28,533 nucleotides of DNA from Oppiella nova (lineage: Eukaryota; Arthropoda; Arachnida; Sarcoptiformes; Oppiidae): NCBI GenBank assembly GCA_905397405.1, contig CAJPVJ010000310.1:1-28533 (forward strand). Direction: 5' to 3'. Each line of letters begins with the position of its first letter. Position 1 is the stretch's first letter. Below the pieces are notes generated by a model. The model made no database searches, was not told where the DNA came from, and worked only from the letters and a program-made list of their open reading frames with translations. Positions 11,586 through 26,063 of the stretch are shown here, in pieces. Position numbers and translations under genes: made by a program.

Positions 11586-12823
11586 GAAAGCCATAAACTG
11601 TTTGCGAGAAGTGTTTTGTGAGCCGTTCTTGTGTTCACTCTTCACATATCTCTCGTTGTAATTGATTTCTCGTCAATAAAATAGTGAATTAGACATAATC
11701 TATAGACTTATGATAGAGTGTGTCAGTGCCTCCATAGCCACCCGAGCACTGCCGCAATCCCGGGGCCACAGGTATGATGAGTGCCACAGAGCTCTCACTT
11801 GATTGCCAACAGCACTGATAACTGTATGTTGTGTTTGGGGACACAAATGACATGAGATTCAGCGAAAATTTACGGGAAAATCCCTTTTATTGAGCTATAA
11901 AGTAGTGCTCAAGCAACTTTTCACATAATATTCCTTTGAGAGACCCGATTGTCAACCCTCTGCGATGTGATAACTGACCCAATATTTGCTGAACTAATTG
12001 GCTTCTCATCAATATATGCCGTAATTAAAGCAAATATCCCGTAACCAATGCTATCACCAATTGATCAACCATTTAGCACATCATCCCTTTAAATATAAAG
12101 CTTTTTAGTTCATTAAACTGTCACTACATTTGTTCCCATAAATTCTCTTTTATTACTCTAATTCCTAATTATATTATCAATAAATATTGGCTTCAATTAT
12201 GAAAAACACATTTTCAACAAAATATACATTAATTATCATTTTTTGTGCCAATAAATTGATTTAATCTATAAATAAATTACTCGTAAATCATACAACAGAT
12301 ATATGCCGTATATAATATACGAATACCTCGTTTTCACAGCTAATTAATTATGACTCAAATTATTGATTCAATAAATATATTGAGCGTCGACTAGACTATG
12401 GGGGCCGGACTGCCGGAGTCTAACCTTTATTTACAGAATATTTTTTTATTTCATTACTCATTGAAAATGAAAATTATGGTTTGGTTTTGCAATGTGTGTG
12501 CGTATAATGTAAACGTCAACTCAAATTGATTTGCTTTTTATTATTTGCTTAAAAACTTTATTATCTATATGTTATCGTTTAAGCTCTAAATTCATTCAGA
12601 GTTTATTGTATTCATAATTAGCTTTTTAAGTCATATTTCCAATGATTAGATACTGTGAACAACAAATACTGTCATATATTTCGAGCCTATTTTCACAATT
12701 AATTAACTTTACGATAATTTAGCTAATGTATAAAATGACAATATTTTTCTTATTAATTATATTTATTTAATACAATTAATTAAATGAATTAAATATTTTA
12801 TATATAATTTAGTCGTTAGTGTC

Positions 12824-12859
<36 letters not shown>

Positions 12860-13884
12860 GATGGTGGTGGGGCTGATAGCGTGATAGGTATGAGTTAATG
12901 CTAACAAGATTTGAAATGATTCAATGATACCATCATCTTATATAATAGGATTGCGTGTATTATCATCACTAGCTATGGCTTACTTATAGCTCGCAGTCGT
13001 TCACTGTATGTCATTGTGCTCCACAACTACTCTATTATTTGGCTGTTTTTATAGCTTTTTTGAGTCACTTTTGATATGTTATTAAGAGAATTGAATTCAA
13101 TGTATGTCTCGTTTGTATGTGAGATAAGTTAATAATCTGGTTTAGAGGAGCATTCAGTGAAAATAGTGCAGATCTGTGCCCAACCAACACATACCAACCC
13201 CAGTGTGTCGGACGACATGTGCATTATAGTGATGGTCGAGCTTTCCTGTAATTAGGCACAGTTGGGGTATCAGGGTATCAGTTAGCAGGATGTCTATGAT
13301 GCCAGCGCTACCACCAGAATACCAGTGCTCTGTAATTGCAGGGCTTGTACTGTATGTGTGTGGGTCTGAGCATATCTCTACGGTGTCCACTCTTACATAA
13401 AGGTGCTTGGCAATCGATGCGCTACCGTGACATTATCCGGGCTGATGGCCCGCCCCTAATAAAAGTGCAATCGTAGAATTAAAGGCATTCAATATTTGTT
13501 TCAATTTATTTGCCACTCTATTGTTATTGTGCCGTATGGTGTGGCTGTAAGTCATGTACTCATGTAGTGTGCGATTCTGTGTGTAATATAATATAAAGTT
13601 TGATATTTTCACAAATAATGGGTAATTCGTATGTAAATAGAAAATTACAATTTAAAAGAATAGACACTTTATCTTCGGTTCCACTCTTGAGTGAAACTCT
13701 AAACATCAAGTGAAAGTCCTGTGAAAAATATATGCTTTTCGTAGCTATTCCGAACCATTTGATTGTTGTCTTATGTCTTATGGTATATGAAATGTACTGT
13801 ATTTTGTAGAGTGCTCTACAAAACAGAGTTAAATATTTCTGTGAAGGCTCTCTCTTCACACCTGAATGCATGCATTGGCAACAC

Positions 13885-13921
<37 letters not shown>

Positions 13922-14377
13922 TATGGGTTGGCTGTTGTAGTGTTGGGCACACGAAGATGTGCCGGGAGTTTAAGGATTCGCAATGCATGACAGGCCAACA
14001 GGAGAGGGGAACGTGCCTCTGCTCGACACTCAGATATATAGCCTTTTAAATACAATATAAGATATAACTTAAGACCTAAACCTTATATATAAGAGTATCC
14101 AACATAAGAGGCCTCCAAACACACTGCGAGTATAAGTTGAACAATAAAATGCACTTGTCTTGAGCTACCAGTGCTATCAGCACTCACTCCCGATACTCAC
14201 ACACTTACAAACTCATAACCTACCAAAACAATTGTAAATAACTAAATACCAAACAATTGCTTAACATTTCGCATAAACACACATCAAAAACATTTAAACA
14301 TTTATTGCAAACTATTTAAGTGTTTCTGAAATGCATTTGACGTTTAATATTGTTTTTTCTCAATTCGTTTCTTACAG
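10725..14377. other. Non-coding interval before the signal-peptide exon
   Basis: AT-rich with AG/CT tracts at 11245, 11372, 11541, 12825 and 13885. The minus-strand frame at 13560-13988 (142 codons) includes a Ser-Leu run and is not recognised. No exon with a good splice context was found, though small exons cannot be excluded by eye. The last 30 bases form the pyrimidine-rich acceptor of the 14378 exon. Confidence 0.5.
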
Positions 14378-14614
14378 ACAAAGCCTTAATCTCACGAATC
14401 TCTCGACTGCCAAATGAAGCGATTAAACGAAATAATAGTCCCACAACTCATCGGAGTTATAAAAATCTTAATAATAACAGTAGTAATACCAACAATCATC
14501 ATAATCATCATAAATCGTCATATGTTTCGTCATTATATTTAAACTCAATGTCTAATATGTATTCACACGTCTTAGTACTGCTTCTCATCATTTCCTTCAT
14601 ATTTAGGATAACAG
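14378..14614 (+). CDS. spi: Exon with signal peptide of the Spitz-type ligand
   Basis: The acceptor at 14376-14377 follows a clear pyrimidine-rich tract and CTTACAG. The donor at 14615 is GTAAGA. In-frame ATGs at 14548 and 14557 precede a strong hydrophobic run (VLVLLLIISFIF) ending FRIT; the last base g joins aa of the next exon to make the Glu of EACSSR. The frame is open back to the acceptor, encoding an Asn/His-rich low-complexity stretch. So 14378-14547 is either 5' UTR or coding sequence continuing from an upstream exon. The strong acceptor shows that at least one exon lies upstream. Confidence 0.75.
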
Positions 14615-15365
14615 GTAAGACATGGACTCAGATATAAGGCATTCACTTCTCTGTGCAATGTTTCTGTGTTTCTCTCCTTTTTTCGATTAACAAATATTTC
14701 TCTCATTTGAACAAAAACACAAAAAACTAAAGATTTTGATAAAAGAAACTAAAAAACGAGAGAAAGAAATATAAAAAACTGATAGAATCGGTTGAATTCG
14801 TTCAGCGATTTCTTGCGTTGCCAGCGATGGCACACACACTGTATGTATGGCACACACCTGTGCTCCGGTACAGTCTCTCTCTATGTTAGGATATGTTGTT
14901 TAATTGTCGTGTAAATGAATTGTCAGACCTATTGTTCAATGTAGCGTCACTTCAATGCCAGTGCACACCGACGACAATGCACTCCAGTATCCAAACGCCA
15001 CTCACCAGATGTTATATATGGGATCAGGTTTTTTGTCAAAACCGAGATCCCGGCCTCCATTAAAACAATTCACTCGATATATTCATTTAAGTCTCAAATC
15101 GTTTGTGTGTTCAATGCGTTAATCATTAGTTCAGTTATCGATAGTGTTATTATAGCCGATGGCGATATGCAGTGCAATGTGTATGTGTGGGGCATATGTT
15201 TGCATCAAATCAATACCTAATACCTGGCATTGCATTGCAATACATGCTTGTGTTGTCTCAACACAATTGATTTGCTGTTAATTCAATTTTGTTGATATAT
15301 ATTTAAATAGAGTGTATAATATGTTGAATGCCTTAACAAGTGTAGTGCAGAACTATTGTTGCGAA

Positions 15366-15401
<36 letters not shown>

Positions 15402-15569
15402 CATTAATATGAAGTAATAGATAAGAATTAAATGAATGCTAATAAAAAAGTAGTGTAGTCTTAGTATTGAATTAGTCTTATGGTGTGGTAATTTGTTGAT
15501 ATATATTTAAATAGAGTGTATAATATGTTGAATGCCTTAACAAGTGTAGTGCAGAACTATTGTTGCGAA

Positions 15570-15615
<46 letters not shown>

Positions 15616-15889
15616 GAGAGAGAGCCGGGGCTATTGCCAGCGCAAGCCATGTAAGACACAAAGCTGTACTCTATGTATATATTGAGACCTACGCCCAGAC
15701 ACTAATTGGCTTCCGATTATGTCTTGCCATGTGTTGTGCACTCATACATGAGCTCTAATTGGGTTCCTTTGCATCGCTAGCTTTTATTGTTGCTCAACAC
15801 TACCACACCATAAGACTAATTCAATACTAAGACTACACTACTTTTTTATTAGCATTCATTTAATTCTTATCTATTACTTCATATTAATG

Positions 15890-15923
<34 letters not shown>

Positions 15924-18335
15924 TTTTTTTCTTTATTTTGTCTCTCATTACAAGTTATAATAGTTTGTATTATTTATTATTTCTATTTTCTATTCTCTAT
16001 CTATGAATGCAAAACATAAAAACATTTCGCATCTTCATTTCAATGCGAGTGCAAACACTGGCAAAGCCTCTCTCTTGCAATGCATTTGTATCGCAATTCT
16101 GTCACAAAATAGTTGTAGACTTCAGTGGAAAGTGAATTGAAGTTTCAGTCAATTATTTAGCAACACTTCCACAATGGCTTATCACATGAATCGGAATGCA
16201 TTAGAATTAAGCAATTGATGCGATACCAGAGCACAGACGATATCATTGCTCACAGCATTGGGACGGCACAGGCAGGGGAGGGGGTCTGCGCCACACCAGC
16301 AGTAGCCGCGGCACAGGACCTGCAAGTGTGTCGCAAAGTGAACGGCGAGAGTAAAAACGTTTTTATCGAGTGCTTTGCATTTGCATTCGTGCGACACAAC
16401 CGGAGAGAGAGAGAGAGAGAGAGAGAGACTGAGGGCAACAAAACTTTTTTGGCAACAAAACATCACATCTGGCGAACCTAACGCATAAACCCTCCTCAGG
16501 AAACCAGAGGTGATTTGAACCGAACAGCTGTCGTTACGTCCACCACCACAACACAGTCATACCATACCATACGCTCGTGCCTACAGTCCTCTCAAGTCTC
16601 TCTCTCTCTCTCTCTCTCTCGACATCTAATCTAAGTTTAAGCTTATATTCATATTCGCTATAATCTAATGCCCTCTAAGAGAATGAGTGCATTGAATGCA
16701 TACAAACGCTGACAGAATTGTAATAAATGTTGAAAAGTGTAATTCAGTTAATTATTACGGCAACTGATACTCGCATTTAATCTGATCTCAAAAAATAGTT
16801 GTCGACTCCTCTTGTCTTTGCAGCCCATCTCTCCCTCTCTGTAATGAAACGCTCTCTTAGTGTTGAATAGCTATTTGATGTCAAATTGTTTTAATCACTT
16901 TATCTGACTCTCCATCTCAGGCTCTCTGCCATCCCCTCCCAGTCTCTCATCATATGATATATTGAATTAATTTTCCACTCAAACCATATCACGGAAAACA
17001 ACTTTGCGTTTGTCTCACAAATATCTCTTAACTCAAAAGACTTGACATTAAACGCAATGAAATCGCAATAATCTTAGCACTGAATTGATGGCAATGGCAA
17101 CCGATCGTCTCAATTATCTCGTGAACCATAGTTCCAGACCCTGAGGAGGGGGCCATTGATTCACGACTTTTTTGTGCTGCTGTTGTTGTGTAGTACTGAT
17201 CGTACACTTGCCCTCAAGTCTGGGTCGGAGCGCGTGCACAGCGCACGACACAACACCACAGGCACCGGTAGACACGGCGGGCCACGTGTGCCCCCAAACA
17301 CGCATTCAATTCTTCTCTCTCCACTCAATGAGAGATTATATTATATATTGAAAGCAATAGTAAGACTTGTGTTGAGAGAGCGCAGGCATTGCCGGTGTAT
17401 TGAAAAAATTGTTTTCATAAGTTTTTATGAGCACTACTTTTCCCATTCACACCATTCAATGCACGCACACCACACCAAACCCTACTCTCGTAGGATTTGT
17501 TGGGCACATATATTGTGATCGAAAAATGGGAGAAAAAATATAATAATTTATATTTAATTCAATAATAATAATGTTTTGAGTAAATCATTGAACCCTAAAA
17601 CCAGAAAACCCATAGAAACGGACACATATTTGAATGCATAGCTATGCGTATGGTATGTCTATCGGTGTATGCAGTGCTTGATTGCCAATAATTGTAATCA
17701 TAATCTCTATTTGCATACGAAATGCCAATATTTAACTCCAGTGCTCAACAGTTACCAAATATTTTGACGCATGTCTTCACAATATATGAAAATGATGCCT
17801 AAAAAGGAAAGCCAACTGTCATCCCAAAGCAGGCTATATAAAAGGTGCAAACATAGCAGAGGGGCAGGTGCTCGACATGTGAGGCTGTGGAGTAGAGATT
17901 AACGTTAGGGTCACATCACTAGCCTTTTGTTAGGGCACACACACCGACATCGGGCGCCGACCCCCACCCTCACCTCCACTAACTAACTAATTCTGTTGTA
18001 AACATTATATTATATTTTCATATTTCTGTTGTGAGCTCTCTCTCTCTCTCTCTCTCTCCCTCTCTCCGACGCTTATCTCTCTTCACTCGCAAACATAATG
18101 TCTGTTAAGTTATCCATAGATTGTGTCCAAAAAACGATCCATTCGTTCATTACTTAAGTGTCGCTCCAATGCTCTCTCTTATAGCGCTTCCAAACCACAA
18201 GAGTTGGAGTGTTGTCTCTCTTGTCTCTCTCCATGTTTCCTATTTAGTGGTATTCGCAGCACAAACACCACAACACTACCAGTGCTCCAGTGTTACCATA
18301 CGTCCAATATGTGACCTCTTCTAAGAGTTTATTTT

Positions 18336-18376
<41 letters not shown>

Positions 18377-18416
18377 TCTCCTCATAACATCTCTCTTTTT
18401 CTTTCCATTTCCGCTC

Positions 18417-18447
<31 letters not shown>

Positions 18448-19279
18448 GTGTATTTCACTCTTTCTTTAGTTTTAGTGATCATTTGTTAGCAAAGTGTAGA
18501 GCGCCTGCATCTTTGCATCTGATGGCCATCATTTACGATGGCATACGAGTGCCAGTATATGCCCCCAAACGGCACCGTTATCTCCATTGAAACACATGAA
18601 TGGAAGTCATAGCAGTATTGACTAAATTTAGATAAAAATCTCTTAGTATTTGTCTCCAACTTTGCAGCGATTTCTCTGAAATGTGCAAACGATGGCCAGC
18701 GCTAGTAGATAGAGATGTAGTTCCCCTTTACGGCCTTCCTTTAAATTTATTAGACAACAAAAAATAGTCACAAATAGTTTTGGTGCGAAAATACATAAAT
18801 TCTTCGCTGTTTTACTCCTCATTCACTGAAAGCTCTGAAAAAACTAATGTTTGCGTTAAATATCTATCGATATGTTTAGTGTTTTTATGAATGAATTCTT
18901 GTGGCACTCATTGGGAAACAGTTTTTGAGCACTTTTAGCACCGCTATGTACTACCAGTGCAGACGTGAGAGGAGTACTTTCCACGTAAATCGATACCAAA
19001 CATTCAGTAGCCCTGTCCTCACTCACTCACTCCACTGTTTAGTATACCATACGAGCACTCACTTCATCTGATACTCAATGAATACAGTCTCCAAAAACAG
19101 CTGTTCTTTGACTCAAACTTTATGTGTATTACGATTGCCATTCACTTCACTGTTGCACTGTTTATCCTCTCTCTACCTAACAGTCCGCTATAGCACTGGT
19201 AGTTGTAGTTAAAGGCTCTGCTCTTTACAAATAATTAACTGTAAGTTTCGATTACAATAAATATATACAAACGAGTGGC

Positions 19280-19315
<36 letters not shown>

Positions 19316-20372
19316 TGTGACCGCATCTTATGTTTGTTTTTCGGCTTTCCTTACAATTGTTTGCATTTCTTCACCACTCGTATGGGATTTGCATTGAATT
19401 CCATTATCTGTTTTCCAAACATCAAATATTCTTCATGCCTCTCTCTCTCTCATGTGTTGACTCTTTTTCAATCACTTTCTCACATCCGATAAGCTGTTTA
19501 TTAAAACAAAACACTTTTCTCACAGTTTACACACTATTATGTAATCACTTGTAAGCGTTTTTCCACTTCTTCTGCACTTACTTTTGTGGGAAAATAAATT
19601 ACTTCTGAAAACACATTTAAATCTCATTTAATTAAAGCCTATTCGCAGTGTTTTGGCTTATTTTCTCAACTCATAAATATTTGAATTGTAAAAATGACAT
19701 AAATTGTTCATGATTCTCCAAAATATATATTGAATGCAATGATTTTCCCACAAATAATTTGAATGTATTTTTCCTGAATCTGTGATTATTGTGCAAAAAC
19801 TGATGGATTGATTGCTGTTTAATTACATGCATTTTTGGGCTCTCAGTAGACACTCATAGACACAGAGATTGTGTCGTCAATGTTGTGGGACTGGGATGTG
19901 CTATATGTAGACAATTGTGCAGAATTGTGTGCATTCTGTTTGCATGTATATGAGTAGAGGCAGCACAGGGAGGTCATGACATATGATTTTTGATCGTCAC
20001 GATGATGATGATAATGATGATAGTGGCAAATGCCAGTCTCGACGCCCACACAGGCTTTCATGCAGTTTGTGATTAGGTTTGGTTGTAAACACTGGCTAAG
20101 CATCAATTGACTGCTAGTCTGCATAACACCACTGTATGCCAATGTATGCCAATGTATGGCACGAGAAGAGAGCACTGGTAGGAGAAAGAGGACTGGCTGT
20201 TGATAGAGCTGTGTCCTATGCTTAAGAATAAATGTTTAACAATGAACTGTGGCTTTTGGTGTCATATATATATGTTTTCAACTCATAAGTGATTAATGGG
20301 TTGTTTTATTCGTAAGATATTTTTTATGCTTTGACATATCCATCCAGGGAGGTTTGCATTCAGCTCTCTCTC

Positions 20373-20423
<51 letters not shown>

Positions 20424-22159
20424 GCGGGTTAGTCTTTAAAAAACGATGTTTTCAATGGAAGTGAACACACTTTAGGTGTATGTGTTGTGTTTGGACTGAA
20501 AAGTGAGCACAAGTACAGTATAGTTATAGAATTGTGAGCACCAGTAGAATCTTATTGATAAAAAGGCTGCACAGGCTGTGTGGCACAGGGCGACGGCATA
20601 GGCAGAGCACTGGTACCCTATTCTAGTGATATTCATATTTCAATCGGTATTTATAATGTCAAACCAATGCCTTCTTCACGGCTGCAATGAATGCAATGAA
20701 TCGATTCACTCGAAAGGTTTTCATTAGGTTTGGATAGTTTGCGGTCGGGAACAGCACATGGACTCTATTGAGTGGTAAGTGTGCCCTAACCTCACCTAAC
20801 CAGTGCTGTACGTACAGCAGAGAGTGGATCTGCCAAACGACATGTCTGTCCATTTTTCTTCCATTCAATTCGGGCTCAACTCCGGGTTACGCCTACTTTG
20901 TGTCCCTTTTAATGCTATACAATTGGGGCCGATATTCAACACACAATCGTACATATCGTGGAACATGTCTGTGCTCTGAATGCATCTGCCAAACACACCG
21001 CCACTACCTAACCATAACCTACCAGTGCCTCCACTCCACTCCACCTTAACCTTTGCATTGAGTTTATGGAGAGAACTGTTGTTTCGATTTTTTATTGATT
21101 GCTTCTTATATTTCTTTTGGCTTTTTATGCATTTATTTATCACTTCTCTGTGTTTAGAAAGCATTTCTCCATTCATTTCATTGTATGAATCAAATGGCAG
21201 TTAATTTCAATGAATGCCCGAAGAAGTGGTGAATATATATAACTTATATATCATATGCACTGAGAAGTGGTGTCGCATACGAGTGCACAGAATCGCTGAT
21301 AGATATAGAGAGACAGCACTTAGAGTTCATTGAAGTTTTTGAGACGTGAAAATAGTAACAGACTTTTGAGACAAGTAATTGAGTCTACAGTTAATTATTT
21401 GGCTTATATTATACAACATGTTATATATTCTCATATATTCTCTAATATCGAGCACTTATGCCATTCATGTCATAGTATCGCACATATCGTTCGGTTGTCA
21501 TCGAAGGTCAGCGAACTCATGGGATATATATATATTATATATGTATTTATATATTATATATGTATTTATATATTACACATATATTTAGTTTACAAGAAGT
21601 TTAGTTCACTTTAAACTCACTTTTATTGAACACCCGACCCGAGAGTGCATTGCATGCAAATGCCAATGCAATACAATTTACTACTATTAGTGTACAGTTC
21701 ACTATACAGTGCATAACCTCATAGCCCTCCACAACCTCTCACTCATACCCATAGTCTCCGATATCTAACACAAAGTCGTACGCGAGACACACGCCGGTCC
21801 ATAACACCCATACCCATAGAGACTGGCATCACATGATCTGTATTGTCAAAATTGGTTCACTTCTACAGTTCATTGGAGACCATCACATGTTACGGTGCCA
21901 TTGGGGGGAACAATACCAGTGCAGAGCAACGGTTGCACATAAGAGGGCCAGAGGGCCGGTGCAGTGCAGCAGCTTTTTTCACCAACCATTTCAATAGCAG
22001 GCTTTGTATGGCATCGGCACCGGGTATTTGTTGGCAAGCAAATGGTGCAAACGGTGCACATTGCCTGTGCCTGTCCTGTGCCAGTGTTATGCCAGTGCAC
22101 TGCCAACGACCGGCGCGTGTCTACACATTCTCTCCATCACTCTCTCTCCCTGTCCTCTC

Positions 22160-22197
<38 letters not shown>

Positions 22198-22317
22198 CTC
22201 TCTGCACGTGTGCACACGTGTAGTATCGCTGCCCTCACATCAACTGTTTTTTGTATGCCTTGGCTTTTGCCTTATAATTTAAGTTCACGAATACAATCGC
22301 TTTTCCCTTTCAAATTC

Positions 22318-22348
<31 letters not shown>

Positions 22349-23163
22349 TGTTGGAGTGTGAGCTGAGGTATTAAGCATTAGGTTAGGAGTTGAGCCGAAA
22401 CTGCAACTCAAAAAACATTCGTTGCCTATAATACTATACTATTCTATACTCTATTCCATACACTCTATGCCATACTCTACACGTTTGTCTAGACTTCGAG
22501 AACTCCTCACAACACAAGAGAACATTTGTCGAGGCATTGGATCCAAAAAATACTTTTCATTTCTATTATTGACTACAAAACTAAGAATTTTCGCACAAAA
22601 AATAATCGTTGAGTTTATTTCGGAGTCAGAGAGTGAGAGAGAAAATCGCTTCAAATCCTAGATTTGTTTCATTTGTTTTGTGAACTCATTTCCTATTCAT
22701 ACGAACAAAATAATTGCATTTCAAACACCAGTTTTCATTTCATTACTGTTTCACTCCTTTTTTACTGTACTTTTTTCGCTTCAATTCTACTGCGAGTTCA
22801 TTGTCTTTATATGACTCGTAATTAATAGAAATGTAATTTTCATTTCATTTCATATTTATTGTTATAATTTAGAAATAGGTTTCGAAAAAAGCATTAATTA
22901 ATAGCTGAAAATCAGAACAATAGAGATATTATGCATAATATTAGCAATTATTATACAATTAGTTAAAATACAATTGTTATCCTTAAGTGTAATGTTGTTT
23001 CCAATTGATTGATGTATTTATGATGTGCTGGTGAGCGGAAAGGTATGACTGTATGACCAGGTGCTGCTGTTGCTGCCGGTGCTGGTGGTGAGCACTCTCG
23101 TCAAGATAGCATTCATTGCATGTTTTGTCGGTCGCGTGGCTCACCTTATGTCTAATGGGGGCC

Positions 23164-23211
<48 letters not shown>

Positions 23212-24171
23212 GAGAGAGAGAGAGCTGTAGTGAGTTTTGCCAAATGAATATAATAACGCCTTTGAGGCCAGACATGCCATCAAAACAAGAGAAGCAGATG
23301 GTGTGGTCGGAGCTGCAGAACGGAAAGTGATAGCAATAAGAGAGGGACAGAAGGAAAGGGAGGGATGGATGGAGTTGTAGAGAGCGGTCACCTATTCTCA
23401 AGTGCCTGACTGTGCGGTCAAATAGACTCATAACCAACTCCTCGGCTACAGATCTCGCGTACAGATTAGTGGCACTGAATGCCATTATCTGCACTCCATA
23501 TGCGACTCAAACATGATTGAGGGACAGACACACGCACGACATGCCCGTCCACTCTATCAGCGAAATGTTTCACTCTTTGGCACTCTTATGGCACACGTAT
23601 CTCATTAGAAATGGTTTGAAAAGTCAGCCAACCGTTAAGATAGCTGTGTGTGTCGAGAGTGAAAGTCTGTCCATTGGACAGGTGTTGCATTGTATCCAAT
23701 GATCTCAGCCTAAAGATAAGACGCCGACAGTTCTGAACGCAAACATAAAAACTGTAAATAAATTTTATGTCCATATTATGTACTGTCGGCCGCACTTCCC
23801 GATAGTCCCGGTGCTCTAACTCTAATATATATCCTATCAGTTCAATAATAGCCATTCATTTAATGACAAAAAGTGCTGCCATTCAGTCCACAATCCACTC
23901 CACACTCTCTCCCTTTCGCTCTCTAAAGCCATTTATTTTATACGAGATTTTGTTTTGAATGGTTTGTCAACAGAGAGCCCAAACAGACTAACCATTGCCT
24001 GTATTATCTCAGATGTAATGCCATTTGACTGAACACTGAAGGCAGTCCTCAATCAGTGTACTTTTCACTACATTTATCGGAATTCATTCAATAAAAAGCA
24101 AATGGAAAGCAACTGTTGGTTCTCTCTCTCTCTCTCTCTCTCTCTGATAAGGAATCCAATTGTATTGCTAT

Positions 24172-24213
<42 letters not shown>

Positions 24214-24273
24214 AAGGATTGTGTAGTGTTTATGTCAATGAACTCTCGCTTTCTATTAATTGCAAATCTTTTA

Positions 24274-24317
<44 letters not shown>

Positions 24318-24829
24318 AGGAATCCAATTGTATTGCTATTGACTCTCTCTCTCTCTCTCTCTCTCCCGTGCCTCCCGTCCGAAAACAGATGCACTTTTTC
24401 ACTATTTGGTTAACTTATAACTTATATACACTGTATCATTGGCTACATTAGCCTAAAAACTGGTACATATGTTAATAAAACATAATATAAATCAGAAAAA
24501 TATCTAATTTTGAAATACTTTAATGAAAGTTGAAAAAATATTTTAAACAGAATTTATATTCTCTTTTTGAAGCAATTTTCAGAATTTATTCGATGACTAA
24601 ATACTTTGTGAGCAAATTCTTTGGCAGCAGATGTCTTCTTCGAGGTCTTAATGGCGGACACACTCTCTCTGAATCCGCAAATACTTTCGTTTCGCCTCCA
24701 AAATAACCGCTATCTCTGTCTGTAATTATTGGATCGAAATAATCATTCAATTTATTTAATAAGTTATGATTATTATAGTCATTGTATTTATTACGAGCGA
24801 CCCCTCCCTACCTCCCTCTTCGCCGTCTC

Positions 24830-24865
<36 letters not shown>

Positions 24866-25821
24866 CCACTCTCTCGTCCTTCAAATGGTTATGAAATGTA
24901 AATATCGATTGAAATTCTGTGTCAGCACTCGGTATTGGGTTTGAGGGCTAAGAAGTATTCATATCGATAGGCGATAGTGTCTGACCAGAGGTCATGGGGA
25001 CAGATACTTGTGATATGGATTGGGTATAGACTGTGAAGCGAGCCATATCCACGTCCATCGAGCCTTACTTCCGGTTCCTGTAATAATCTTTTTGACTAAA
25101 AGTTATTTTATTGAATGCCTTTCCATACGAATATTCAGTGTATGTATATATGTGGCAGACCTTTATGCAGATGCAGACCAAGAGTTTAACGCTATAGCGT
25201 GCAGTCAACTTCCGATATTTACCTGCCTGTGCCCTGTGCTCGCAATACATTGCTATACAATATCCTCTTTCCTCCCAATTTGTTTTGTGAACATTTCCAA
25301 TGTATAGCGTATTTCAAACATTTTATTTAACCATATTTTTCCACTACTTATGGTGCTGTTAGTGGTGGTGGTGGTAGTGGTGGTAGTGGTGGTGCAGTGA
25401 GAACCTGTAAAAGCAAATCTGATTGCTATTAAATTAATTTCATATTACAATACAAATGTTGCAAAGGATATACAGGTACTCCTCACTGACTCTACTCTAC
25501 CCCCACTCTAATCAGAGTGTGTTTAGACAGTCACTCACATAAGCATTACGTTAAGAGTTGTATTAAAGAGAAAAATAGAAAATATAATTTGTTTTATGTA
25601 CGAAAATATGAAAATTGTTAAAATATTTTCTTATATTATCATATTGCCCTTCGAGAGAGTTATTGTCAAAACAATTTAAGTTTGTTTTTTAAAAACTCTA
25701 TTCAATTAATGTCTAAATATTTTATTGAAAGTTTGCGTCAAATTTCTTGAAGAAAAATAAGTAAAAGATTTGCAATTAATAGAAAGCGAGAGTTCATTGA
25801 CATAAACACTACACAATCCTT

Positions 25822-25865
<44 letters not shown>

Positions 25866-26023
25866 TCTACAAAATAAAAAATAATTTTGTTGTAATTTTC
25901 AATCTATTTATATGTTGTTTACGGGCTTTAAAAAATTGACTCAAAATGTAATGTTTTATTTGCTGTATCATTGAGTGGCAAGAATTTAGTGCTCACTCCA
26001 CCTGACAACGCAAGAATAGGTAG

Positions 26024-26063
<40 letters not shown>

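Larger units (their letters stand above)
1795..26060. repeat. Family of about 36 (AG/CT)n microsatellites
   Basis: Tracts of roughly 18-58 bases begin near 1795, 3531, 3588, 3866, 3904, 7111, 7639, 8229, 8610, 8655, 10483, 11245, 11372, 11541, 12825, 13885, 15371, 15573, 15893, 16403, 16597, 18037, 18339, 18416, 19279, 20364, 22165, 22321, 23167, 24120, 24175, 24278, 24343, 24828, 25825 and 26026. Other dinucleotides are rare (one long CA tract). The tracts are absent from the compact 3' half of the ligand gene. Confidence 0.9.

Noticed and set aside
13560-13988. 142-codon minus-strand frame
   Set aside because: It includes a Ser-Leu microsatellite run, matches no family I know and has no supporting context; chance is the simplest reading.
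15371-15920. Inverted repeat as a DNA transposon or MITE
   Set aside because: The arms end in AG/CT microsatellite on the outside of one and the inside of the other copy of the direct duplication; no target-site duplication or transposase is present.
20659-21204. Overlapping frames on both strands
   Set aside because: None has recognisable motifs, and they lie inside the ligand intron without good splice sites.
21843-22374. Overlapping long frames on + strand
   Set aside because: Their length comes from CT and AG tracts, and all three frames are open together, as expected for dinucleotide repeats.
23061-23494. Frames with Arg-Glu or Ser-Leu runs, one with a hydrophobic start
   Set aside because: They are translations of the AG tract at 23167-23224 with unrelated flanks; no splice signals or homology.
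1795-26060. Regular short repeats as a CRISPR array
   Set aside because: These are dinucleotide tracts in intron-bearing eukaryotic DNA without repeat-spacer structure.
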